A DNA stretch of 64,000 nucleotides from contig NZ_CANMIW010000001.1 of NCBI RefSeq assembly GCF_947498005.1, forward strand, positions 248,001-312,000, written 5' to 3'. This document shows positions 8,585 to 16,326 of the stretch, in pieces (position 1 is the stretch's first letter; every line of letters begins with the position of its first letter). Source of the DNA: an uncultured Winogradskyella sp. (GTDB lineage: Bacteria; Bacteroidota; Bacteroidia; Flavobacteriales; Flavobacteriaceae). The notes under the pieces were generated by a model that was not told the DNA's origin, made no database searches, and saw nothing but the letters and a program-made list of their open reading frames with translations. A program made the translations under genes and the position numbers.

Positions 8585-10252
8585 TTAATTTATTTCATAA
8601 GTAATTGTATCTATATAAAATTCAAGACCATTATCTAAATTTGTAAAGTTATTTCCTATTAATCTAATTTCTCCACTAATGATATCAGAAGTTAGGGCAG
8701 CACCTGATGGTGATCCCGTAAAATCGAATACCATAGTATGCCATTCACCTTCGTTTGATTCAACAAAATTACCTTGTATTTGTTGTGAAGCTGTTCCATC
8801 ACCTAAGTAAAATCTAACACGTTCATTACTATCAAAATTACTGATGTCATTAAAATTCGGCCAATACATACGTACGGTTACTATTAAATTAGGATAGTCA
8901 GTAAGAGCAACATCTTCTCCTTCGTTGAAATCAAAACTAAGGCTTTTATTTCCACTTCCAGAAGTAGAACCTATAGTCCAATTTGTAACATTCGTAGCCT
9001 CTGTATCTGCTGTATCTGGATTTGTCACTGTTGATACAGAACAGTCACTACAAGTTGTTGATAATGTTATGTTTGTAATTGAATTATCCACATCAAGCCA
9101 AGTGCCTTGTGCAGGAGGATTAGTATCTCCTTCTTTTTCAACAGTTACTTTTGATAACCTAAAAATAGGATTTGTTGTATTACCTTCTGTTAGCATCTCA
9201 TCTAGAGTAATACTAACAGTAAGTGGTGTGCCTGAAACAAGTGAAAGCATCGATGCAAATTCAAAATCTAGAGCTGGTGCACTACCACCATTTTCTGTTG
9301 ATGTAGCCGCATAAGAAAAAGGTGTGTCTGGATAACCTGTCACAGAAACTGTTCCGGTAACACTACCTTTTGCTCTTTTTGCTAATTCTAAATTTAAAGT
9401 AGCATCAAATGCAGAAGTTGCATTTGTAGTTAAGTCAAAAGTGAAAACGGCAGTGGCACCATCATCACTAGCATCTATAGTAGAAACACCGATGAAATTA
9501 TTATTTTCTACAAGTACACCTGTACCACCTATGGTAATTATATCTTGATTAAGATCATCTTCATCTTCTTGTCCTACATTAAAGGTTTGACTATTTTCAC
9601 CAGCGTCATCAAATAATATACCTGGATTATCATTACCAACACCACCACCATAATCTTCAGACTCTAGGATGATTTGTACTACAAATCCTTCCGTATTATC
9701 GATACTGTCTGAAATAAAGATGAACCTGCCAATACTATCAAAGTTGAAAGAATACACACCGTTTACTTGACCATCAGTTGCTTCTATAAGCGTCTCTGCT
9801 GTGTAAGGCCAGTCATTGCCATTAGCATCATCAATTCTAAGTGGAGGATGTTTTGCTTTTAATGTTCCAAATTCAAATTGCAAATTTTCTTCAAGTGCAC
9901 GCGGATAATTAATAGTATAACCTTCGTATAAGTCAGAATATAAATATATTTTATCAATAATATCTGTTGTTGTGTTTACACCAAATCCTATGCCTTCAGA
10001 TAAATATTGCCATCTAACTAAACCATCTACCTCTTGAGTTATTTCTTCTGGTTCTCCATGTAATGCCTCTAATTCTACAGACGTGTCTACTCCTATTTCT
10101 ATACCTTCAACGGTTTTGAAATCTACTGTACCAAATTCGTTCATACCAAATGTCACTGATTCAGGAATCACAACTGGGTCATAATCTAGATCAGATGAAC
10201 AGGATAGGCTAAACAATAAGAGAATAGCTGAAATATACTTGATAGTTTTCAT
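8585..10252 (-). CDS. Surface lipoprotein with jelly-roll modules, possible glycan-binding protein
   Basis: Lipoprotein of 555 residues: the signal ends in LLLFSLSC with Cys18 as the lipidated residue. No catalytic motif was recognised. Residues about 25-190 form an unrecognised N-terminal domain; residues about 225-385 look like a beta-sandwich (alternating polar strands, TVSITLDEM...FRLSKVTVEK); after a PPAQG linker the last 160 residues resemble a second carbohydrate-binding jelly roll ending with LEFYIDTITYEI. This architecture and the setting suggest a surface glycan-binding protein feeding the TonB receptor, a role usually filled by SusD/SGBP proteins; it has none of the helical TPR character of SusD. 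The gene sits alone between the sulfatase at 10485 and a terminator at 8513. Function is inferred from modular layout and context only. Confidence 0.6.
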   Translation of the reverse strand: MKTIKYISAILLLFSLSCSSDLDYDPVVIPESVTFGMNEFGTVDFKTVEGIEIGVDTSVELEALHGEPEEITQEVDGLVRWQYLSEGIGFGVNTTTDIIDKIYLYSDLYEGYTINYPRALEENLQFEFGTLKAKHPPLRIDDANGNDWPYTAETLIEATDGQVNGVYSFNFDSIGRFIFISDSIDNTEGFVVQIILESEDYGGGVGNDNPGILFDDAGENSQTFNVGQEDEDDLNQDIITIGGTGVLVENNNFIGVSTIDASDDGATAVFTFDLTTNATSAFDATLNLELAKRAKGSVTGTVSVTGYPDTPFSYAATSTENGGSAPALDFEFASMLSLVSGTPLTVSITLDEMLTEGNTTNPIFRLSKVTVEKEGDTNPPAQGTWLDVDNSITNITLSTTCSDCSVSTVTNPDTADTEATNVTNWTIGSTSGSGNKSLSFDFNEGEDVALTDYPNLIVTVRMYWPNFNDISNFDSNERVRFYLGDGTASQQIQGNFVESNEGEWHTMVFDFTGSPSGAALTSDIISGEIRLIGNNFTNLDNGLEFYIDTITYEIN

Positions 10253-10484
10253 AGCGTTTAAATTAGTATTAATATGTATTCAAATATCTTATACTTATGC
10301 GAAAAAACGGTTCTTTATTCTATCAAATGCTTGCTCTTTTTATGCATAAGTACGTTTAGATGGTAAATAGCGCACTACGCTAGTGTTTTGAACTTTAGTG
10401 GATTTTAAATTATAGCAATGAAGTATATATCCTCTCTTTTAAAAGCAAAATCTTTTTACACGATTGTTTAGATGGTAATTTAAA

Positions 10485-12005
10485 TTAGTTGAGTTCCGAT
10501 ACTAATGTTTTGCATCGGTTTCTGTATTGGTTTAAAATTTCAAGATAGTCTTTGTTTCCAACTAAATTGTTTTGTTCTTTAGGGTCGTTAATAATATCAT
10601 ATAGTTCCTCATAAATTGGTTTTTCGTCAGTTTCTACGGTCTGATTAGGAACATATTTAGAGCGGTCATTATCCTTACTAAACGAACGAATATATTTAAA
10701 CTGTTTACTTCTCACCGCTTCTTGTCTAGGGTAGCCTTGGTCTGTAAATAGGTTTTCTAAGAAGATATCTTCTCGCCAGTCTATAGGCTCATTATGTATT
10801 AAAGGCAGTACACTTTTGCCTTGGTAGGATACAGGTGTTTCCATACCGCATAGCTCTAAAATAGTGGCAGGAATATCTTGCCCAACTACCAAGTCTTCAA
10901 TAATTTTTCCTTTGGTTTTGTCCTTGAAAAATGGCGAATACACAATCATAGGCACATGCACAGATTCATCATATAAAATGGTTTTTCCGCCTAGGCCGTG
11001 TTCGCCTAAAAATAGACCATTGTCTGAACAGAACACGATAATAGTGTTTTCTGCTTCACCGATTTCCTTTAAGAATTTGCGTAATTCCCCAAGCATTAAG
11101 TCAATAGCATAGACCGCACGATCCATTTTGAGCTTTTCATTTAATAATTTCCCTTTTTTTGAGGTGACATAATATTTCATTAAATCCTTTGTGGCATAAA
11201 CATTATCGGGTAAACTAATGTCTTGCGGATAACCTTCAGGCAGTTCAATATTATGTTTTACATCCTCGTATTTTGATTTGTAATATTCCGGATCGTTTGG
11301 CTGCGTGCCCATTCCACCAATACTAGACGCATGTGGAAGATTTAAATTAATCCAAGCCGAAAAAGGTTTGTTGGGATCTCTTTTGTTCAGTTGTTTTTTT
11401 ATGTAAGGTTGTGCATTTTCATAAAAATAATCGTAGCTATCATCTTGTGATAAATAGGCTTTAGTTGCCTCGAGCATACCTTCAATTTGCGTTTCGTTTT
11501 TAAGGTTTGAAAATTGCTTATGGCGTTTTGCAGGATAAAATCCTAAATGACCATTGCCATAATAAGCAAAATCCGTGTTTTCGTTTAATGGTGTATTGTG
11601 TTTATTACCAATTTTAGTGTGACTCTTACCAATAAATGCAGTAGAATAGCCTGCTTCCCTCAAAAGCACTTGCCAGCTTTTTTTATAGGTGTCTTCCGTA
11701 ATGATATTTTTAGATATATAATTAAAGCCGATTTTATTTCTACGTTCCCATTGGCCTGTAAAAATATTTGCTCTACTAGGTCCGCAAATAGGGCTAGTAA
11801 TATAAGCGTTATTAAAAAAGACGCCTTCATTTGCAAGCTGATCAATGTTTGGGGTTTCCGTTATCGGATCGCCTGTCATGCTTAACGAATTGAAGCGTTG
11901 ATCGTCTGAAAACACGAAAATAATATTTGGTTTCTTAGGTTGTTCTTGCGCTGTGCATGAGAAGAATGACGAGAGTATAAAGAGGCTGTATAAAAAGGGT
12001 TTCAT
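10485..12005 (-). CDS. S1 family sulfatase (CGPSR)
   Basis: Sulfatase of 506 residues. The N-terminus SSFFSCTAQ with Cys17 suggests a lipoprotein, thus periplasmic or outer-membrane anchored. Motifs: PNIIFVFSDDQ, formylglycine motif CGPSR at Cys74 in SPICGPSRANIFTG, GKSHTKIG in place of the usual GKWH, and FCSDNGLFLGEHGLGGK. The SDDQ start, the E-R/E-Y segment after the active site and the SDNG-GxHxxGGK stretch link it to the CMASR enzyme at 4696 rather than to the YSPAPTC or CTPTR groups. The next gene upstream is the GH95-type enzyme at 12102 (96-base gap), which may share its transcript. A specific sulfate position cannot be named. Confidence 0.92.
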   Translation of the reverse strand: MKPFLYSLFILSSFFSCTAQEQPKKPNIIFVFSDDQRFNSLSMTGDPITETPNIDQLANEGVFFNNAYITSPICGPSRANIFTGQWERRNKIGFNYISKNIITEDTYKKSWQVLLREAGYSTAFIGKSHTKIGNKHNTPLNENTDFAYYGNGHLGFYPAKRHKQFSNLKNETQIEGMLEATKAYLSQDDSYDYFYENAQPYIKKQLNKRDPNKPFSAWINLNLPHASSIGGMGTQPNDPEYYKSKYEDVKHNIELPEGYPQDISLPDNVYATKDLMKYYVTSKKGKLLNEKLKMDRAVYAIDLMLGELRKFLKEIGEAENTIIVFCSDNGLFLGEHGLGGKTILYDESVHVPMIVYSPFFKDKTKGKIIEDLVVGQDIPATILELCGMETPVSYQGKSVLPLIHNEPIDWREDIFLENLFTDQGYPRQEAVRSKQFKYIRSFSKDNDRSKYVPNQTVETDEKPIYEELYDIINDPKEQNNLVGNKDYLEILNQYRNRCKTLVSELN

Positions 12006-12101
12006 GTGATTATATTTATTGTTTTTTAGCGGTCACATGCTGTTCGCTATTAATCATTCTGTTGGGTAATGATATTTTTAGCATGCTCGTTTCATAATAA
12101 A

Positions 12102-14486
12102 TTAATAAGAACTGTAATAGTTATGACCTGGTAGACGTTTTGTTTTCTTTCCATAACCGAAAAGGTTCTGTTCAGCTTCCGATTTTGGTAATTCTTCAAT
12201 AGTTAAATCAGTTTCTTTTAAGGATTTTGAAGTAATAATAACCGTTTCATCGGTTTTTAAATCGATTGTATAAAAGCCGTCTGAAGATTCCTCCACTGAA
12301 ATTGATTTTCCATTTTTATAAAATTTTGGATTCTCGAAATCAACTTGAACAGTACATATGTTGCCTTTTAAACTTTTAACCGACACAAATTCCGTTTCGC
12401 CTTCTATTTTTTTAGCACTTACTAAAAAGGCACCTTGCGTTCTAAAATCGTGAAAGGCTACATCTTTCCATTTTTTAGGACTAGCTGGAAAAACACGAAT
12501 TTTTTCGCCCCAACTTTGCAGCATCATATCGTGTAAGCTTGTGGCAAAAGACAAAGGACTTTCAATTACCGGATTTATTTTTCCTTCAGAATACATGGTG
12601 GTGGATGAAATATTCTTGTGCTTAATTAAGAAATCGAGATAATAATAGGCCTTTTCGGCATCGCCTAAATTGGCATACATAGAAGACGCTCCTGTAGCCG
12701 TATAACCGGTTACTGGCATGGCTTTAATCTTTTTACCACTATTAAATGTAACATCTAACCAGTGGTCTAATGAGGTGCGTAATAATTTTTTGTTTTCTTC
12801 CTTTTCTGGTGTAATTACCATTAATGGATAAAAAGCGAGTAAATGTGAATAATGACGATGAGGATTCGCAAATGGTCTATCCTTTCCAACCATAAGCCCA
12901 TTCTCATCAATCTGAAACTCCACTAAATTATTTAGCAAATGTTGCCATTCTTTTTTAAGCGGATCGTTTATGCTATGCTGATTGTCAATGTCAATAAGGG
13001 TTTGACAACTCCAACGAATTAAAGCCAAGGTAAAGTTGATATCTTGTCCACGACCAGGTTTGTATTCTGGCGACCAACTGTATTTAATATGAATTTTACC
13101 GTCTTCGTCCTCGACAGGATTGTCTTTAATATAGTTTAAATAACTATTTACGGTCTTTTTTAAAATCGGAAACAACTTATCGCGCATACGCTCATCATCA
13201 CCTGCAAATTGGCAATGCAACCAATAATCATTTAAAATCCACGCCAACATATCTGGAACTTTCCCACCATTGAAAGCAATTAAATCTTGTGGCATTAAAG
13301 CCGCTACGGCCGCACTGTTTTTCCAATGTTTAGGCACATTGTTTTCTAAGTTTTCTGTGTACTTGTCAATATTGTTGGGTAAAGATTTACCAATAGACAT
13401 TCTATTAGCTGTTAAATGCGTCCAATAGATGAGTTGCACATTTAAATCTCCCCAAACCATTGGCCAAAATGTTCTGTTATACCAAGGTCCCATTAAATCT
13501 AAAATTGGTCCGTTACCACGAGAGGCAGAGCCTAATTTATACATTTGAATCCAATAAAACGATTCCTTTTCGGCATCGTTGATGCTTATAAAACTTAACG
13601 GATAATACTGGTGCCACCATTGTTGATGTGTGGATATAAAATTGTTTTCTTTAATAAGATGATCAGCAGTTTCTAAATTTTTAACAACTATGTCTAATGA
13701 ATTATGTTCTGGGAAGGTATGATGCACACTTGCTATTAACTGTTGTTTTTTAGAAGCATTACCAGTTATCTTATAACCTGTAGTGGTTTCTCCTCTATTA
13801 TCAAATAAGGCTTGATAGCAGAAATTGTAACCATTTTTATTACCGAATTCTGGTTTTGGCGCCATTTCTAAAGTCGCCGCTCTCATTTTATCCCAAGTAC
13901 CACCTTTTGGACCACCACCTTTTTTTAGAACTTCGTAAACTGGTGGAATAGGGGCTTCGGCATGCCATGTGATTTCTACAGTTTCGTTTTTGGCATCCGT
14001 TTCAAAATAAATAATATCGTTAGTGCTGTGTGTAAACCCTTTAATGTTATAAGACCCTTGATTGGTCGTTATGGTTCCTTTAAGTTCGGCGTTCCATAAA
14101 TCCAAACGCATGTCAACACCTGTAATTTTTCCTTTAGATGTTAGTTTAAAATGACCCAATGGTAATCTACTGCGTTTGATCCAAAGCATTTCTTCAGCTT
14201 TTGTTTCGGCTTCTCTATGATCGTAATAATCATGTCTTCCAATATGTAGTGAAATCACATTGTCTGCTTCCTCTGATCCTTGATAAAACAAAAAACCAAC
14301 ATTTCCATTTCCAGAATAGGGTGCAGTTTGCCATTTGTCTGGCATAATATCCCAAAGCATATCATGTTTAGATAAAAAGGACTCGAAATTGACCTTAAAA
14401 TCAACTTGTTTATTTTGTGCAAATAAAGTGCTCGACACAAGAATTAACAAACATAAGACATGTGATTTAAGTTTTAATTTAAACAT
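12102..14486 (-). CDS. GH95-like alpha-L-fucosidase / alpha-L-galactosidase
   Basis: Secreted glycoside hydrolase of 794 residues with signal peptide 1-23 (STLFAQ). GH95 landmarks: the N-terminal PYSGNGNVGFLFYQ segment (about 57-69, equivalent to PIGNGRLG), WGDLNVQLIYW (346-355), WSPEYKPGRG with Glu474 as the likely acid, NPHRHYSHLLAFYP, and a C-terminal sandwich starting near LRVFPASPKKWKDV-type residues. GH95 enzymes remove terminal fucose or L-galactose by inversion. The pair of Asn residues expected before QMNYW reads Asp347-Leu-Asn349 here, so the first Asn is replaced by Asp; this and the poorly conserved later Asp region make it a divergent member whose linkage may differ. The gene heads the minus-strand run toward 2785 and is divergent from the nucleotidyltransferase fusion at 14800, with a candidate -7 box at 14534-14541. 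Confidence 0.8.
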   Translation of the reverse strand: MFKLKLKSHVLCLLILVSSTLFAQNKQVDFKVNFESFLSKHDMLWDIMPDKWQTAPYSGNGNVGFLFYQGSEEADNVISLHIGRHDYYDHREAETKAEEMLWIKRSRLPLGHFKLTSKGKITGVDMRLDLWNAELKGTITTNQGSYNIKGFTHSTNDIIYFETDAKNETVEITWHAEAPIPPVYEVLKKGGGPKGGTWDKMRAATLEMAPKPEFGNKNGYNFCYQALFDNRGETTTGYKITGNASKKQQLIASVHHTFPEHNSLDIVVKNLETADHLIKENNFISTHQQWWHQYYPLSFISINDAEKESFYWIQMYKLGSASRGNGPILDLMGPWYNRTFWPMVWGDLNVQLIYWTHLTANRMSIGKSLPNNIDKYTENLENNVPKHWKNSAAVAALMPQDLIAFNGGKVPDMLAWILNDYWLHCQFAGDDERMRDKLFPILKKTVNSYLNYIKDNPVEDEDGKIHIKYSWSPEYKPGRGQDINFTLALIRWSCQTLIDIDNQHSINDPLKKEWQHLLNNLVEFQIDENGLMVGKDRPFANPHRHYSHLLAFYPLMVITPEKEENKKLLRTSLDHWLDVTFNSGKKIKAMPVTGYTATGASSMYANLGDAEKAYYYLDFLIKHKNISSTTMYSEGKINPVIESPLSFATSLHDMMLQSWGEKIRVFPASPKKWKDVAFHDFRTQGAFLVSAKKIEGETEFVSVKSLKGNICTVQVDFENPKFYKNGKSISVEESSDGFYTIDLKTDETVIITSKSLKETDLTIEELPKSEAEQNLFGYGKKTKRLPGHNYYSSY

Positions 14487-14533
14487 AGTTACGAATAGGA
14501 TCTAATAAATTACCATTATATAAAGTTGAATAA

Positions 14534-14541
14534 CAAATATA
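14534..14541 (-). promoter_or_regulatory. Candidate -7 box for GH95-like gene
   Basis: The minus strand reads TATATTTG here, an exact Bacteroidota -7 element (TAnnTTTG), about 48 bases before the GH95-like ATG. No TTG is present at the usual -33 spacing, so the call rests on the -7 box alone. Confidence 0.35.
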
Positions 14542-14737
14542 TTTTATAAACACTTGAAAGTGCTTCTCTAATCCTTCAATTATTATCTGTAATTCTGCAT
14601 TGTACTAAAATATGGCACATACTTTTATAGTGATATGCAATAATTTAGCCAAGTATATCATATGTTAAACTGTTTTATAAATTAGGCTAACTTTTTTTTA
14701 ATTGATTAATCTTATTTTAGAGAAAAATACATGAAAT

Positions 14738-14766
14738 TTGGACTGTAATAGAGTTAGGTATATTTA
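14738..14766 (+). promoter_or_regulatory. Candidate promoter for nucleotidyltransferase/GHMP fusion
   Basis: TTG at 14738-14740, an 18-base spacer, then TATATTTA at 14759-14766. This matches the Bacteroidota -33/-7 arrangement with one mismatch in the last base, 33 bases before the ATG at 14800. Confidence 0.4.
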
Positions 14767-14799
14767 GCCTAGCATTTTCTAATATAATAGGTTTTAAGG

Positions 14800-15951
14800 A
14801 TGAAAAAAAAGGTATTTGTTTCGGGTTGTTTTGATATGTTACATAGCGGACATGTCGCGTTTTTTAAAGAAGCTGCTACTTATGGTGATTTATATGTTGG
14901 AATTGGTTCTGATGCAACAATAGAAAAATTAAAAGGGCGTAAAACAATTACTTCAGAACAAGAAAGAGTTTATATGATTGACTCTATAAAGTATGTCAAA
15001 GAAGTTTTCGTCAATACTGGTTCGGGAATTTTAGATTTCAAAACAGAACTAGAAAAATTAAACCCAGACCTTTTTGTAGTTAACGAAGATGGTTTTTCTG
15101 CTATGAAAGAAGAGTTTTGTAATTCCTTAGGCATTGAATTAAAAATATTAAAACGTGTTCCAGATGCAGATCTTCCGCCGCGCTCAACGACTGCTATTAG
15201 AACAACCGGAAATTGCTCATTACCCTATAGAATAGACTTAGCAGGCACATGGATAGATCAACCTTATGTATCGAAATATCATCCTGGATGGGCAATAACA
15301 TTATCTTTAGAACCTATCATTGAGTATAACGAACGTTGTGGTATGTCTACCTCAACTAGGAATGCTGCTAAAAAAATATGGCCACATTATTTGCCTTTTG
15401 ATAAGCCAGAAAAATTAGCTGAAATACTTTTTAAATTTGAAAATACACCTGGTTCAACTTTAATTTCTGGAGCACAAGATGCTATCGGAATATGCATGCC
15501 AGGATTAGTGAGACATTTTTACGACAACGCTTATTGGCCAACAAAATTTGAGTCTATTCATTCTGAAACTACCCTTTCTTGGTTAGAGGAACGTCTTCAT
15601 ATGGTACTGCTTTGGCCAAGAGAACAAGGATTAGAACTTCTAGAAGACACGAATATTAATACAGAAAATGTAAAATCACTTGCTGCTTCATCTGATATTG
15701 TTTGGGAGGCTATTAAAAATAAAGATTTGCAAAAATTTGCAAATGGATTTCTAAAATCATTTAATGCTCAAACCAAAATGTTTCCTGCAATGGTTAACTC
15801 AAGAATAGATGCAGAGATTTCTAAATATAAAGACAAAGCACTTGCGTGGAAATTAGCTGGAGCAGGTGGAGGTGGGTATTTGATATTGGTCTCTGAAAAA
15901 CCTATTGAAGGAACTATGCGAGTTAAAATTCGAAGAAAAGAGATTTTATAA
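14800..15951 (+). CDS. Nucleotidyltransferase fused to GHMP-kinase-like domain
   Basis: Cytoplasmic protein of 383 residues with no signal peptide. Residues 1-125 are a HxGH-type nucleotidylyltransferase (VFVSGCFDMLHSGH, His15 and His18; later GIGSDATIEKLKG and ERVYMI), the fold that transfers CMP or AMP to a phosphorylated substrate, as in RfaE2 or TagD. Residues about 138-383 look like a GHMP sugar kinase: a motif 1 region SLPYRIDLAGTWIDQPY and a clear motif 3 KLAGAGGGGYLILV. The glycine/serine ATP loop (motif 2, normally GLGSSSA) reads TLISGAQDAIG, so kinase activity is doubtful. In Bacteroides, FKP fuses a GDP-fucose pyrophosphorylase to fucokinase; this protein has an analogous but unrelated N-terminal half. 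It is the only evident sugar-activating gene in the locus, and may handle fucose or another released sugar. Substrate unknown. Confidence 0.75.
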   Translation: MKKKVFVSGCFDMLHSGHVAFFKEAATYGDLYVGIGSDATIEKLKGRKTITSEQERVYMIDSIKYVKEVFVNTGSGILDFKTELEKLNPDLFVVNEDGFSAMKEEFCNSLGIELKILKRVPDADLPPRSTTAIRTTGNCSLPYRIDLAGTWIDQPYVSKYHPGWAITLSLEPIIEYNERCGMSTSTRNAAKKIWPHYLPFDKPEKLAEILFKFENTPGSTLISGAQDAIGICMPGLVRHFYDNAYWPTKFESIHSETTLSWLEERLHMVLLWPREQGLELLEDTNINTENVKSLAASSDIVWEAIKNKDLQKFANGFLKSFNAQTKMFPAMVNSRIDAEISKYKDKALAWKLAGAGGGGYLILVSEKPIEGTMRVKIRRKEIL

Positions 15952-16326
15952 ATCCAATTGCTAGTTTATACAATGTCTATTTTTCTTACTTAAGGAGAAG
16001 TTCTTTTGAAAATTTAATTGGTTTTATCATAATTGAGTTAAATACTACATTAGTATATCCTTTTCGAAATTAAGAACTGTTGCAAAGGTCATGATTTTTT
16101 CACTTTAATGGAATTACTTAGGATTTCTAAAACAAGTATGTTTTATAAATTCATACCATTTATGCTTATATCATTCATATTAAACCTTGAAATATGAATC
16201 CTGTGTTTTTTTAAATCATATAATATAGATTATAGCAAAAACAAAACCAATTAAAGCAAGTGTAAATTTAACGCAGCATTTATATTTGAGTATCTCATTA
16301 TTTCAATAGACTTAAATAGTAAAATT
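15952..16326. other. Intergenic region upstream of GH141 gene
   Basis: 375 AT-rich bases with no convincing ORF, RNA gene or repeat. It contains an exact -7 promoter element at 16281-16288; no clear terminator hairpin was seen after the gene ending at 15951. Confidence 0.45.
16281..16288 (+). promoter_or_regulatory. Candidate -7 box for GH141 gene
   Basis: Exact TATATTTG (TAnnTTTG), 38 bases before the ATG at 16327. No TTG lies at -33, so the call is tentative. Confidence 0.4.

Larger units (their letters stand above)
14487..14799. other. Divergent intergenic region with promoters for both strands
   Basis: 313 AT-rich non-coding bases between the GH95-like gene (minus) and the nucleotidyltransferase/GHMP fusion (plus). 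It carries a candidate promoter for each gene (14534-14541 and 14738-14766). No small ORF, RNA gene or long inverted repeat was seen. Confidence 0.5.

Noticed and set aside
8585..10252. SusD-like protein
   Set aside because: The sequence is beta-rich with jelly-roll features and shows none of the helical TPR pattern of SusD.
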